Source: Cyanobacterium sp. uoEpiScrs1 | Lineage (GTDB): Bacteria; Cyanobacteriota; Cyanobacteriia; Cyanobacteriales; Microcystaceae | DNA length: 64,000 bases | Assembly: GCF_947331815.1 (NCBI RefSeq) | Contig: NZ_OX373462.1 | Location: 2,113,040 to 2,177,039 of the forward strand | Reading direction: 5' to 3' | Part shown: piece by piece, positions 12,445 through 23,052 of the stretch | Layout of the letters: each line of letters starts with the position of its first letter | How positions within the stretch are numbered: position 1 is the stretch's first letter | Notes under the pieces: generated by a model | Seen by the model: only the letters and a program-made list of their open reading frames with translations | What the model was told of the DNA's origin: nothing | Databases searched by the model: none | Made by a program: the position numbers and the translations under genes

Positions 12445-13527
12445 TCATTTTAGTCTTTGTTTCCATAAACTATAGATAGTAGCTACAATCAAGGACAACA
12501 CGGTAATAGGTATAACAAAAAAGAACATGATGTCACTAAATATCTGTAGGCTATCGTGTTCCGTTGAACGCAGAATTAAATAAGTTGTGTAGGCAATATA
12601 ATAACTAACAAACAGTAACCCTTCCCAACGAGCAATGACATTACCTGCAAGGAAAATAGGTAGACAAGAAATGGTAATTGCAATCATTACTGGTAAATCA
12701 AACCCAATTGCAGCACTAGGGACAGGAATGCCTTGAGGGGAAACAATGGCTCCTATGCCTAATACAGCCAAAATATTAAATATATTACTCCCAATTACAT
12801 TCCCAACTGCAATATCTCGCTCTCCCTTTAAAGTAGCCATGATAGAGGTAGCCAATTCCGGTAATGACGTTCCTACTGCAACAATTGTTAAACCAATAAC
12901 TAATTCACTAACTCCAATCGTGAGGGCGATACTAGTAGAACTTTCTACCAACCAACGAGAACCTAAAATCAGTAGTCCTGTTCCTCCTAACATTAAACCT
13001 AAATTCTTTACCCATTGAAAAATGGAAACATCTCCTGAAACGGCATATTTATCATATTCCTTTCCTTCAGAAGGTTGTTTTGACCCCTGATAAATGAGAA
13101 ATATGGTATAGATAATTCCACCAATTGCTAAAATTGTTCCATCTGAGCGGTTAATCGAGCCATCAAATCCAAACAATAAAGTTAGTAGCGAAATCCCAAT
13201 CATGATAGGAACGTCAAGTCTAATTAGCTGTTGTGCCACTATTAGAGGCATTGCTAAGGCGGATAAACCTAAAATAACCAAGACGTTAAAAATATTACTA
13301 CCAACTACATTCCCCAACGCAATATCAGCCTGTTCGGTAAAACTTGATTGAATAGCCACAGCCATTTCGGGTGAACTTGTCCCATAAGCAACAATAGTTA
13401 ACCCAATAACTAACGGAGAAATCCCTAAACTAGCTGCAAGGAAAGACGCACCGTTGACTAATCCTTCTGCACCAATAACTAATAATACTAATCCAGCTAA
13501 GAGTTTACCTAGCACGAAAAAATCCAT
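12445..13527 (-). CDS. Na+/Ca2+ exchanger (CaCA family, YrbG-like)
   Basis: An inner-membrane cation antiporter of 360 residues with about ten membrane segments. Both alpha-repeats are visible: 'GTSSPEMA...VVGSNIFNVL' in the N-terminal half and 'GTSLPELATS...VIGSNIFNIL' in the C-terminal half; the Glu in each is the ion-binding residue in the family. I prefer the ATG at 13527, preceded by a purine-rich AGAGAG; a GTG at 13536 would add three residues. It is monocistronic and convergent with the holin-like gene. The ion actually moved (Ca2+/Na+ or Ca2+/H+) cannot be read from the sequence. Confidence 0.88.
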   Translation of the reverse strand: MDFFVLGKLLAGLVLLVIGAEGLVNGASFLAASLGISPLVIGLTIVAYGTSSPEMAVAIQSSFTEQADIALGNVVGSNIFNVLVILGLSALAMPLIVAQQLIRLDVPIMIGISLLTLLFGFDGSINRSDGTILAIGGIIYTIFLIYQGSKQPSEGKEYDKYAVSGDVSIFQWVKNLGLMLGGTGLLILGSRWLVESSTSIALTIGVSELVIGLTIVAVGTSLPELATSIMATLKGERDIAVGNVIGSNIFNILAVLGIGAIVSPQGIPVPSAAIGFDLPVMIAITISCLPIFLAGNVIARWEGLLFVSYYIAYTTYLILRSTEHDSLQIFSDIMFFFVIPITVLSLIVATIYSLWKQRLK

Positions 13528-13690
13528 ACGTTGCACTCTCTTGACGTGAGGGGAGTAAATGGTCTTGGTTTAGCTGTTGAAGTTCTTTAAAAGAATTGAG
13601 ATGATTGATTTGATTAGTTGACTGTCCAAGTGTATTAATCGATCATCAAAATCTCAACCCTATTTTTAATAGATCAACAGTTGGGTAATG

Positions 13691-13788
13691 TATCTGACCA
13701 TATCATATCCCTTATGCACTGTGCGCTATGGCGGGATTGATCAGACCGGCTATGTTCTAAGTATTTATGTATTGTCCCGCTCTTTTTA
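13691..13788 (+). ncRNA. Possible small structured RNA (candidate)
   Basis: The segment is clearly richer in G+C than the surrounding spacer. It contains a short GCAC/GTGC hairpin and a 6-bp stem (13731-13736 with 13775-13780, GCGGGA/TCCCGC) immediately followed by TCTTTTT, as at an intrinsic terminator on the plus strand. No plus-strand gene lies upstream, which would suit a free-standing small RNA. I recognise no known family. It could equally be a decayed gene or a dispersed repeat. Confidence 0.25.
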
Positions 13789-13821
13789 AAGAGTTAAACA
13801 CTTAATTTCGCCTGTTACATG

Positions 13822-14034
13822 TTAACGTTTTTTGTCAGTCACAACATCAAGAATTTTCTGAAAAACTAAAACATGAGTAAAGTCAGGGACCTTTTCATAG
13901 ACATGAAGACAATACCAGTAGATTTTGTGATGATTGATATGCTGTAGAATTTGACTGGAATAAACAGGACAATTATCTATATTATTACTCAAATAGTATT
14001 TGAGTAATAATATTAATCTACTATAAAATAACAT
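13822..14034 (-). pseudogene. Possible truncated gene fragment, unknown
   Basis: A 70-codon open frame on the minus strand. Its only ATG lies in the loop of the palindrome at 14010-14053, so the annotated-looking start is probably accidental. The C-terminal 35 residues ('HKIYWYCLHVYEKVPDF...') look protein-like in composition and hint at the tail of an older gene. I do not recognise the family. It could also be a chance frame. Confidence 0.3.
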
Positions 14035-14053
14035 TTTTATAGTAGATTAATAT
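13981..14053. repeat. Two abutting perfect palindromes
   Basis: The first is a 15-nt perfect inverted repeat (13981-13995 and 13997-14011) with one central base. The second is a 19-nt perfect inverted repeat (14010-14028 and 14035-14053) with a 6-nt loop. They overlap by two bases. The inner arm sequence CTACTATAAAA / TTTTATAGTAG recurs as an inverted repeat at 52043-52085. Confidence 0.8.
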
Positions 14054-14562
14054 CGAAAGTATACAAAACGAAAGCCGTAAAAATACTTAGCAATTAAATC
14101 AAACTTCTAATATTCATAATAAGTACAAAAAATCAATATCTATTATTACTTTGTGTGGCTTTTAATGTCAACACAGAAACAACAAATTCTAACTTTTTAT
14201 AGAAAAATATATCATTGTTAATTGATTAAACTAAAGACTTCTATTTGTTATTTTTTAGGTTTTTAAAAATTTAATAGTCAAGTCTTATCTAGGCTAGATA
14301 TTACAAATATTTAACAAACAAAAGCTAAAGAAACAATTAGAAGAAAAGTTTTGATAACCCAGCATGTTTTTTTATTATATTTAGTATGAAAGAGCTATAA
14401 TCATTGATTAATAGACCTCAAAAAAAGAAAAAATAATACAAAACTTAAAATAATGAAAAAAATTATATATTCTTGCATCTCCTGTGTTTTTAACTATAGA
14501 GAGAGATTACTCGGAATAAATAGAATGTTCGATACAAAAAAGGTAGCCTTCAATACAAAACT

Positions 14563-15627
14563 ATGACTTTATCAAAAGACAATATAGATTCTTCCTTAGC
14601 TGAAGACATAGAAGAATTAATAGAAAAACTGTCAACACATCAACATGGCATTCTAGTAAAAAGGGCATTATCTGTTTTATTAAGAATAACAGGAGAGAAA
14701 ATAGACCGCCTCGACTGGAAAATTTTAACTGCTGCCCTAGAAGATTTAGAGCAAGGGTTTCAGACATTTTATCCTTACCGTCACATACGTAAAGTTACTA
14801 TCTTTGGCTCATCTCGTCTGTCTTCCCAAAGTTCGGAGTATCGTTTAGCCGTTGAGTTTGCCCGTTATATTACTCAGTTTGGATTTATGGTCCTCACAGG
14901 AGGAGGAGGAGGGATAATGCAGGCAGGAAACGAAGGAGCAGGATCAGAGCACTCTTTTGGACTTAATATTCAATTACCATTTGAGCAAAGTACCAACTCT
15001 TTCATTGCTGATGATCCTAAACTGATTAATTTTAAATATTTTTTTACTAGAAAACTCTTTTTTCTGAGAGAGAGTGATGCAGTAGCTTTATTTGCTGGAG
15101 GGTTTGGTACCCAAGATGAAGTTTTTGAAACTCTTACTCTTTCTCAGACAGGAAAATATGGTCCCTGTCCTTTAGTATTAATTGATGAACCTGGAGGCGA
15201 CTATTGGAAAACTTGGAACGAGCATAACAGGAAAAATTTGTTACAGCGGGGGTTAATTAATGCAGAAGATTTTAGTCTCTACACTGTAACAGATAGTTTG
15301 ATCCATGCTTGTAACGTGATACGTAATTTTTATTGTGTGTACCATTCAAGTCGCTATGTAGGAGATTTATTTGTAATGCGTCTTAATTCGGAATTGTCTG
15401 ATGAACAAGTAGCTCAGCTTAATGATGATTATTCAGATATTCTTATCAAAAAAACGATTTGCAAAAGTGCTGCCTTACCTAATGAAAAAGGAGACGAAAC
15501 AGAAAGCTTACCTCGCTTAGTTTTCTATTTTGACCAGCGCAACCTTGGTCGTTTATACCAAATGATTAATCAGATTAATCAATATAGTCCTTGTTTACCA
15601 GTAGAACCTCACCCTGAATGGAAGTAA
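14563..15627 (+). CDS. LOG family (lysine-decarboxylase-like) Rossmann protein
   Basis: A 354-residue protein with an N-terminal extension of about 80 residues followed by the LOG/TIGR00730 Rossmann domain. The nucleotide-binding 'LTGGGGGIMQAGNEGA' lies near residues 108-123. The catalytic PGGxGTxxE motif is present as 'AGGFGTQDE' (about 178-186), with Ala in place of Pro. Family members are cytokinin-riboside 5'-monophosphate phosphoribohydrolases or related nucleotide 5'-monophosphate nucleosidases; many are still annotated 'lysine decarboxylase' in error. The start is the ATG at 14563. It lies 127 bases before lgt on the same strand. Confidence 0.82.
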   Translation: MTLSKDNIDSSLAEDIEELIEKLSTHQHGILVKRALSVLLRITGEKIDRLDWKILTAALEDLEQGFQTFYPYRHIRKVTIFGSSRLSSQSSEYRLAVEFARYITQFGFMVLTGGGGGIMQAGNEGAGSEHSFGLNIQLPFEQSTNSFIADDPKLINFKYFFTRKLFFLRESDAVALFAGGFGTQDEVFETLTLSQTGKYGPCPLVLIDEPGGDYWKTWNEHNRKNLLQRGLINAEDFSLYTVTDSLIHACNVIRNFYCVYHSSRYVGDLFVMRLNSELSDEQVAQLNDDYSDILIKKTICKSAALPNEKGDETESLPRLVFYFDQRNLGRLYQMINQINQYSPCLPVEPHPEWK

Positions 15628-15754
15628 GTGATTGTGAGAAATATGAGAAAATAATAAAAAGAAAAATATTTAACTACTTACTTAGTAGATAGTAAGGGCT
15701 ATTGCTCCGTACAATCACACTTAGTTTGTTTGATGCTGGCACTTTCTTTTCCTG

Positions 15755-16630
15755 ATGTCTCAACTACTAATTTGGATAATGAATAGTCTATTTGGGTTTC
15801 AGTTTCAGTCTCCTGGGCCAATTGTCTTTGAAATTGGTTTTTTTGCTATTCGTTGGTATGGTTTATTGATCTCTTCTTCTGTCTTAATTGGTGTTGCTTT
15901 ATCCCAATGGTTAGCAACTAAACGTCGAGTTAATCCCCATTTAGTTGCTGATCTAGTGATTTGGTTAGTCATTTTCGCTATTCCCTGTGCTCGACTTTAT
16001 TATGTCATTTTTGAATGGCAACAATACGCTCAAAATCCAGGGGATATTATTGCTATTTGGAAAGGGGGAATTGCCATTCATGGAGCTATTATCGGGGGAA
16101 CCTTAGCAACTATTATTTTTGCTCGTTTGAATAGAGTTTCTGTCTGGCAGCTGACGGATTTAATTGTGCCATCCCTAACTTTAGGGCAAGCTATTGGACG
16201 ATGGGGGAATTTTTTTAACTCAGAGGCTTTTGGTCCTCCAACTAATTTACCCTGGAAACTGTATATTCCCGTAAACCACCGTCCTTTAATCTATATTAAC
16301 CAGACACATTTTCATCCAACTTTTTTATATGAATCTATTTGGAATATATTGGTATTTATTTTATTATTGATTCTATTCTTTGTAGGATTAAAACATGTAA
16401 ATAAAATAGAAATAGGCACATTATCCCTAGTCTATTTGATAGCCTATGGGTTTGGAAGATTTTGGATAGAAGGATTAAGAACAGATAGCCTAATGTTAGG
16501 CTCTATAAGAATTGCTCAATTAGTTAGCATAATGATGATAGGGTTAGGGACTTTGGGTTTAATTTGGCTCTATAAGGCGAAGCGAACACTACCAGACGTT
16601 CATTATCAATCAACAAAGAATATACATTGA
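15755..16630 (+). CDS. lgt: Prolipoprotein diacylglyceryl transferase
   Basis: Transfers diacylglycerol from phosphatidylglycerol to the lipobox cysteine of prelipoproteins in the inner membrane. The 291-residue protein has about seven membrane segments and the Lgt signature '[13 protein letters not shown]' near residues 147-160. The catalytic-region '[11 protein letters not shown]' (about 187-197) and the arginine-rich '[13 protein letters not shown]' (about 228-240) are also intact. The start is ATG 15755; an internal ATG at 15779 gives the more usual short N-terminus. Retention implies that lipoproteins are still made. Confidence 0.95.
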   Translation: MSQLLIWIMNSLFGFQFQSPGPIVFEIGFFAIRWYGLLISSSVLIGVALSQWLATKRRVNPHLVADLVIWLVIFAIPCARLYYVIFEWQQYAQNPGDIIAIWKGGIAIHGAIIGGTLATIIFARLNRVSVWQLTDLIVPSLTLGQAIGRWGNFFNSEAFGPPTNLPWKLYIPVNHRPLIYINQTHFHPTFLYESIWNILVFILLLILFFVGLKHVNKIEIGTLSLVYLIAYGFGRFWIEGLRTDSLMLGSIRIAQLVSIMMIGLGTLGLIWLYKAKRTLPDVHYQSTKNIH

Positions 16631-17155
16631 TATATTCTTACACTAACTTAGCTCGGAACATCTTTTAAATATTATATTGTTGCTGGTTTCAATTAGATAA
16701 TTTATGAAAAAATCGTTTTAGTTGTCATAAAGTGTTGTTATTTAACAAGAGATTGAAATTAATAGAAACTAATCTATCCTAATTGTAATATAAATTAATA
16801 CATTGACTGTAATATCAAGTATATGAATATAGTAAAAATTTAAAAGTGTAAAGCTAAATTTTTTTCTATTTCATTTTCATTAATATGAAGCATGCTTGGA
16901 TCAAAATAATTAAGGGGGTTTGCTTAATTATTTTATTACAATAAATGACAATAAAAAATAACTTTTAGATATCAATTATATTTTAAACAATTCAGTTGAT
17001 ATCATTATTATGATACTACACAAATAAAATTACTCTATAATTGTAATTGTCAAAGATTATTCTTGATAAACCGAGATAATACTCAACTTAATTATTAATA
17101 TATTTTTGGTTTTTTTCTAAAACTATAATTAGTATCTCAGCTCATTAACAATTAA
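16631..17155. other. AT-rich convergent spacer
   Basis: About 525 bases between the 3' ends of lgt and tamB. It consists of AT-rich sequence with frequent stops in all frames. I see no gene, no strong hairpin and no recognised RNA. Confidence 0.5.
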
Positions 17156-20100
17156 CTAAAATCGTTTTTCGTAGCGAATTCTAAATTCATTAATACTGTA
17201 ATCATAAGAGAATTTAACGAATCCTTTATCTTCCACTTCATAAATAGTTTCTAAGAACGGAACAAACCTAAAATCTGTACTCCTAATCATCTCACTAATA
17301 ACGCTTTCCATATCATACATAATAGTCTGGAATATCATTGATAATCCTAACTGAACAATACCAAATTTAATTAACTGTTCTGTGTTTTGCCCTTGTAAAG
17401 TTTCGGACAAAATAAATATTTGTTTTCCTAGTAAGCGTACAATTTGTCCTTGACTCTGCGGAGGACTACTAGTTAAGTTAATTACTGGATTACTTAGGAG
17501 TTGTTCATCTAAATTTGCTTGACTTTGCTCAGCTAGAAACGTTAAACAGTTTTCTAAAACTGTTAGTTCTTCCTCAGCCCAGGTTGTTTCAGTACGAATT
17601 GGTTGTAGAAGGTTTTTAATCAAACACAATTCTGATTCATCTTTGTTTAAACTGGGAATTAACTGAGTTAAAGATCCTTTAATAGCCAAATTTATGTCAA
17701 CCCGTTGTACCTTATTTAAACTATCATCAGTAATTTCAGTGGTATCGGCTGCACGTAAGTCTTTTGAGGTCTCAGCAACTTCTGAAACAATTGTCCGTAA
17801 TTGCAGATCAAGATCGGGATTAAATAGTCCTTTATCTGGATAAAAAATAATTTGATTAGAGTTCCGTCGTTCAATAAAAAAGCGAGTGTCAAGAAAATTA
17901 ATCAATCCTCGATTAAGAAGAATATTTCCTTGAGGTTTCAGATTATTTAAATTATTCAAAGAGCCATTAACAATTAAATCTCCCCCAAATTGAAACTGAA
18001 ATAGTGGTAAAGTTTGCACCGATAAATTTTGAAAAATAACTCTAAAATCTCTCAATTTAGGGATAAAAAAAGTGTTTTTTTGATGTGAATCTACTTTACT
18101 ACGAGTCTTGGACAATTGAGTTAAGGTAATATCAGGTATTCCTGTGGTTATTTCTGGGGTTTCGGGGATAAAGACTTGTCCATTAGTTAAACTAACTGTA
18201 CCGCCAACAGAAGGTTGAAGGACATTTCCCATAACAAAAATATCTCCTTCTATTTCTCCACTATATAATCCTTCTAAATTAATATTTCCTTTCTCAATAG
18301 CAATGGTGAGAGGGTTTTCTATTTGAGGTTGAGACTCAAATAAGGGCAAAATTCCGGTAATACTCAAGTTACTTTGGGCAAAAGTTCCTTGTAGTCGGGT
18401 AATTTTTATTGCCTGATCATCGAGGTTAATTTCTCCGCTAATAGTTAAAGGTTCAGGCAAAGCAGCACTTTGAAAGATAGCTCCTTTTAGGAGTATTTTT
18501 CCCTGGACGTTTAAATTATTAACTGTCAGTCCATTGAAAAGATCAATGCGTCCTTGAACTTTTGCGTTAACTTGTCCATCTCCGTCAATTAAAATTACTT
18601 GCTTTCCAGTTAAAATACTTATTAAGCGCAGTGCATCTGTACCTAATTTTGTTTCTACATTAAATGTATCATTATTGGGGGTAATAGGAAAAGGAAGATT
18701 AACTGCTATGTACACGAAAGACGCATTAGTAGTAGCGAGTCGGAACTGAGCATCTTGATAGCTAAATTGTCCTTGCAGATTTTTTCCAAGTGATTGTCCT
18801 TGCAATGCTCCTTTTAGAAAGGCAAATTTTCCTTGTATTTTTGGTTGAGTGATAGTTCCACTCATAGTTCCTGAAATACTAATAAATCCACCAATATCAA
18901 TAGGAAGTTGCACAAAGTTACCCATCGTATCGACGGATAAACGTTGCACTCGCCACTTAGAATCAATTGTTTTTGGAGAAAAATCGCCTTTTAAGCTAAA
19001 TAAAGTTTCTTGTAACCGTATTTTAGCGATTTTAACTTTAATTTCTTTGTTTAGTAACTTAGCTTGAATTTTTACCGAGTTAATAGGAACAAATTGCTTA
19101 TCTAATATCACCAACCCTAAAGGCTGCACAATGTCAGGGAAAGGTCGTTGAGGATGCCATTCCCACTTATTTCCTATAAAATCTAGGTTAACAGTAGGGT
19201 TTAATAATGTTCCCCCGAAAGCAATATCGGTGTCAAAGCGACCACGAATATCTAATATAGTAGGAATCCCTCCTACCTCACGGATAGCGGCTAATTGGCG
19301 AATTTTCTTATCAATAACTCCTAACAAGTTTACTTGTTCAGCAATAGTTGTTTGAGCATCTCCTACAGATTGTGGGGCGATACCTTCAGCCGTGGCATTG
19401 TCTAGAGGGTGAGATTTAATTATATCTAAGATATATTCAATATTTGTAACATTCAAGGCTGTCAACAGATCTTCTATGCGACCGTCATTAACTGTTAATT
19501 TTCCTTGTAAAGCTAATGATTTTAGGTCCAGCGATCCCTGCACATTGTAATTACTCTTCTCCAATTTTATGCTTGCATTTTCTAAAAAAGCCACATTATT
19601 TTTATAGTGTACCTTTGCAGTGAGTTGTCGTCCCTTAATAAATCCTAACCCTGGTTCATCAATAATAATAGTCCCTCTTCCTTCATAAGTAGAAGTATTG
19701 ATATTCAATTGTCCGCTAACTGAACCAGAAAGGTAATCAGAGAATCCGTATTGTCTACCTAGAGCAATTTTGGCTGAGTTTAGAGGTAATACTTCAATTT
19801 TGGTGGTAAGTAGATCACCCTCCAACATTCCTCGGACGATAATAGGAGATTGTTCTCCGGCGGTTTTACGTAATTCAAAAGAAGTAGGGATATAGGGAGC
19901 AAAACAGTTTTTTAAGGTACAAGTGGTTAATATCGCAGCAATCTTGTCCTCTTTTCCTTCTAAATTTAGAGCAATTTTTTCTCTAATAGTTGCTTTGATA
20001 GTTCCTGTTAAAATTTCTTCAAAAACTTGATCGTTAAATACCAAATTTTTTAATTTTAAATTTCCCAATAATTGGAGATTGCCTGGATATATAGGAGAGG

Positions 20101-22846
20101 TTAAAAGGTGCTTTCCAACAAATTTTCCAATAAATTCTCCCTGACCTGCTACACTTAATTCCTCAAGGATAAATTTTTTATCTAGGGGCATAATGGAAGC
20201 TAATTGATTTAAATTAGAACGAACATTAACTGATAGGTTAACATTGGTAATATCAGGGTTTTTCCAAAAATCAGACAGTTGTAAATTGCCTTGAGCATTC
20301 AAAATTTGTTCATCAGCCCAAACGGCAATATTATTAACTTGTATAGGAATTATTTCATCTTTTTCCAGGAGATCTTCTATATTGCCAGACAATTTAATTT
20401 TTGCATTTACATTAGAAATTTTAACTGAGGATATTTTAGGGATTATTTTCTCTAAAATAAGAGCAGAATTGAGATTATATGCATTAATATTTATTGTCCA
20501 ACGATGATTATGCAACCGAGTGGTGGTATTTATATAATCATTGTTTACAGAAAATTGCAAGTTAGCTATTAATTCTGCGCTACTTAGATTAATTTTATCT
20601 CCAAGGATAGATTTTATATTTCCTATCAAGGTAAAATTACTACTAATTAATTTAGTATTAACGGATAAATTAGGAAAAATTTTACTAAGAGAAATTTGAC
20701 CACCTTTTGCTACTGTTCTTAGGATTCCATGTCCCAAATCTATGGTTGCAGTGACAGGACTACCATCAATAGTTAATTGGGAACTACCCTTAGCTTGGAG
20801 ATAGTTAACATTTAAAGTTAAATCTTCTAAGAGTTTATCCAACGGACCCGATAAGTTAAAGTGACTTTTTGTCACTTTGATAGGAACTGCCAAATTAGGA
20901 ATATAGGAATTGAGAGAAATTTTTGATATACTGATGGTGGAATTTATATTATTTTTCATAAAATAACTATTCGCAACAATTATTCCCCCATTAGTGTTGA
21001 CAGTTAAACTTCCCTGACCATTAATATTAGTGAAATTAAAGTTGTCAAATTTTCCTGTCAGTTTTACATTGCTCTTGCCAAGAGTAACTGGCTGATTATG
21101 GATTTGGTTAAGGCAAATAGTAACTGAACAAGTAAGCATTAACAATGGACTAAGAGAAAAAGAGTAAGCTTTCAAATTTGTTGTCCATTTTTTATCTTTT
21201 AAACTTACTACGCTATTGATAGTAATAAATCCTTCTGCAGACCGTAAAGTTGTTTCTTGAATAAAATTTTCTAGCCCTGACAATACAAATTTTCCTTTCC
21301 CTGAAATCTGCTCTTTTGAATTGTTAATTAGATTAGAAGACTGCCATTCTATCTTACTAAATGGTTTTTCTAGAGTCCCGGTCATTAAACCTTTAGCTGT
21401 AACGTATCCCAAACTAATATCTTGCTTATTTCTATAATAAGGTGTTGCTAGTTTTTCTATAGGAAGTTTAATATCAAAGGTAGAGAAAAAAGGGATTTTT
21501 TGCCAATAAAGATTTTTTCTATCTTTTAGGGATTTTAGTTCTATTTTAGCTCTAGCTGTGATATTCCCCCCGGAAGCAGGAATGATCTGAACTTTTTTTA
21601 GGAGAAATTGATCTAAATCGGCATAAAAACTACTTGTAATTTTCTTAATAATAATCCGGTCAATTAGCAGCGGTTGTGTATTATTGATTATTCCAGTTAA
21701 AATAGGATTTTTAATTCCACCATTAAGTTTGATTTTTCCTCTAATTTCTCCCTTCAGTTCAAGAGGTAATTTGAGCGAAATAATAGAAAGTAAATCTCTT
21801 AAATGAACTGGATTAATATCAATATCAATATCATAACCTTGTCCCCAATTAATTTTTCCACTAATTTTAGTAACTAATTTTCCTAGACTAATTTCTGTTT
21901 GTTCTAATTGAATAGTTTTGCCTTGAAAATATAAATTTAAACTGAGTTTTAGGGGCCTTTTTAATGATTTGATGTATGCTTCAATATTAGATATATTAAA
22001 TTCACCTAATCCTGTAGTCTTTTCTATTTCCTCTACAGAAGAAAAAAATAAATTTAAATTACTATTTAATTGACCACTTTTGAGGGTGATAGGTAAATTA
22101 GGAATCAAAGAAACTAACTCAACTAACCCCAATTGATAAACTTGTAATTGTACCTGAGTTTTCCAACTCTTAATATTGGTTTTCCCTTCTATATTAATCT
22201 TACTATTTAGAGCATTAACTTCAAAAGTATAATTAAATTGTTGATTGTCATTAGATTGATAATTGTAATTTACTTGTCCATCTGCTTCCAGAAATAAAAA
22301 TTTTTTTACCCCGTAAGGATGAAGCATAATATCTGCATCTTCGAGATGAACCCTAACATCAATATTGATTGGAAGATTAAATTCTCTTTCTTCTTCGATT
22401 TTTGGTAATTCAATCCACTCTCCCGTTTTATTCTGTTTTATAAACAGATCCAGTTTTTTGAAAGTAACATTAATAATTAATGATTTACCAATTAATATTG
22501 GAAGAGGATTAACAGTAATATTAACCTTTTCAGCTTTAGCATAATCTGGATCTATTTTAGCTGTGAGAATATAAGAACTTCCAATGCTAACTTTATTGAA
22601 TGAAAAATTTATTATTTTACCTACTTTAACATCCTTTTCAAGAAGTCTACTTAATTCTTTAGAAAGGATAGGTGACAGTTTATGAAAGACAAAATAACTA
22701 ATTCCACAATAAGTTGTTATACCAAATATTAGTAATACTCCACTTATTATTAGAGTGGAAGGACACCTAACAAAACTTACTAGTTTAGTCAGCAAATTAT
22801 TCTTTGTAGACGGCTCTAGTGGAGAATTGCGAGGATTAGTTTTCAT
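17156..22846 (-). CDS. tamB: Translocation/assembly module TamB (DUF490)
   Basis: A 1896-residue, single-pass, bridge-like protein that spans the periplasm and is implicated in anterograde lipid transport and outer-membrane protein assembly. It has an N-terminal membrane anchor (about residues 30-55) and then very long stretches of repeated beta-strand units with many Asn, Ile, Leu and Gly residues. The C-terminal DUF490/TamB domain occupies about the last 400 residues and includes 'RGLINFLDTRFFIERR'. The ORF is uninterrupted despite its length, so the gene appears under selection. No omp85 partner lies in the window. Cyanobacterial homologues of this size are usual, including the plastid-related Tic236. 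Confidence 0.92.
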   Translation of the reverse strand: MKTNPRNSPLEPSTKNNLLTKLVSFVRCPSTLIISGVLLIFGITTYCGISYFVFHKLSPILSKELSRLLEKDVKVGKIINFSFNKVSIGSSYILTAKIDPDYAKAEKVNITVNPLPILIGKSLIINVTFKKLDLFIKQNKTGEWIELPKIEEEREFNLPINIDVRVHLEDADIMLHPYGVKKFLFLEADGQVNYNYQSNDNQQFNYTFEVNALNSKINIEGKTNIKSWKTQVQLQVYQLGLVELVSLIPNLPITLKSGQLNSNLNLFFSSVEEIEKTTGLGEFNISNIEAYIKSLKRPLKLSLNLYFQGKTIQLEQTEISLGKLVTKISGKINWGQGYDIDIDINPVHLRDLLSIISLKLPLELKGEIRGKIKLNGGIKNPILTGIINNTQPLLIDRIIIKKITSSFYADLDQFLLKKVQIIPASGGNITARAKIELKSLKDRKNLYWQKIPFFSTFDIKLPIEKLATPYYRNKQDISLGYVTAKGLMTGTLEKPFSKIEWQSSNLINNSKEQISGKGKFVLSGLENFIQETTLRSAEGFITINSVVSLKDKKWTTNLKAYSFSLSPLLMLTCSVTICLNQIHNQPVTLGKSNVKLTGKFDNFNFTNINGQGSLTVNTNGGIIVANSYFMKNNINSTISISKISLNSYIPNLAVPIKVTKSHFNLSGPLDKLLEDLTLNVNYLQAKGSSQLTIDGSPVTATIDLGHGILRTVAKGGQISLSKIFPNLSVNTKLISSNFTLIGNIKSILGDKINLSSAELIANLQFSVNNDYINTTTRLHNHRWTININAYNLNSALILEKIIPKISSVKISNVNAKIKLSGNIEDLLEKDEIIPIQVNNIAVWADEQILNAQGNLQLSDFWKNPDITNVNLSVNVRSNLNQLASIMPLDKKFILEELSVAGQGEFIGKFVGKHLLTSPIYPGNLQLLGNLKLKNLVFNDQVFEEILTGTIKATIREKIALNLEGKEDKIAAILTTCTLKNCFAPYIPTSFELRKTAGEQSPIIVRGMLEGDLLTTKIEVLPLNSAKIALGRQYGFSDYLSGSVSGQLNINTSTYEGRGTIIIDEPGLGFIKGRQLTAKVHYKNNVAFLENASIKLEKSNYNVQGSLDLKSLALQGKLTVNDGRIEDLLTALNVTNIEYILDIIKSHPLDNATAEGIAPQSVGDAQTTIAEQVNLLGVIDKKIRQLAAIREVGGIPTILDIRGRFDTDIAFGGTLLNPTVNLDFIGNKWEWHPQRPFPDIVQPLGLVILDKQFVPINSVKIQAKLLNKEIKVKIAKIRLQETLFSLKGDFSPKTIDSKWRVQRLSVDTMGNFVQLPIDIGGFISISGTMSGTITQPKIQGKFAFLKGALQGQSLGKNLQGQFSYQDAQFRLATTNASFVYIAVNLPFPITPNNDTFNVETKLGTDALRLISILTGKQVILIDGDGQVNAKVQGRIDLFNGLTVNNLNVQGKILLKGAIFQSAALPEPLTISGEINLDDQAIKITRLQGTFAQSNLSITGILPLFESQPQIENPLTIAIEKGNINLEGLYSGEIEGDIFVMGNVLQPSVGGTVSLTNGQVFIPETPEITTGIPDITLTQLSKTRSKVDSHQKNTFFIPKLRDFRVIFQNLSVQTLPLFQFQFGGDLIVNGSLNNLNNLKPQGNILLNRGLINFLDTRFFIERRNSNQIIFYPDKGLFNPDLDLQLRTIVSEVAETSKDLRAADTTEITDDSLNKVQRVDINLAIKGSLTQLIPSLNKDESELCLIKNLLQPIRTETTWAEEELTVLENCLTFLAEQSQANLDEQLLSNPVINLTSSPPQSQGQIVRLLGKQIFILSETLQGQNTEQLIKFGIVQLGLSMIFQTIMYDMESVISEMIRSTDFRFVPFLETIYEVEDKGFVKFSYDYSINEFRIRYEKRF

Positions 22847-23052
22847 TTTTGTCTAAATATAACTTACTGATTAAGTTAACACACCTAGCTGATTAGCTTA
22901 GCATTTATTCCTCGGAAGCAACAGAAAACTCTAAAGTGTATGTTTATAACATAGCTAAATAACACTCTTGTTCCTTGAGTAACCTGACTTTTAAGAAACA
23001 TTTCTTCTGTTATCTTGGTCTATAAATATAAGTTGTATTAGGAAAGAGACTA
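22847..23052. promoter_or_regulatory. Divergent promoter region of tamB and the solute-binding protein
   Basis: A 206-base divergent spacer that must hold both promoters. A purine-rich AGGAAAGAG lies 3-13 bases before the ATG of the plus-strand gene and fits a ribosome-binding site. No specific operator was identified. Confidence 0.4.

Larger units (their letters stand above)
13528..14562. other. 1-kb spacer with relics, a possible small RNA and palindromes
   Basis: This spacer upstream of the Ca2+ exchanger holds three things. A GC-rich block with a hairpin and T-run lies at 13691-13790. A 70-codon minus-strand frame (13822-14034) begins inside a palindrome and may be a gene fragment. Adjacent perfect palindromes lie at 13981-14053. 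The rest up to 14562 is very AT-rich with no gene. Confidence 0.5.
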
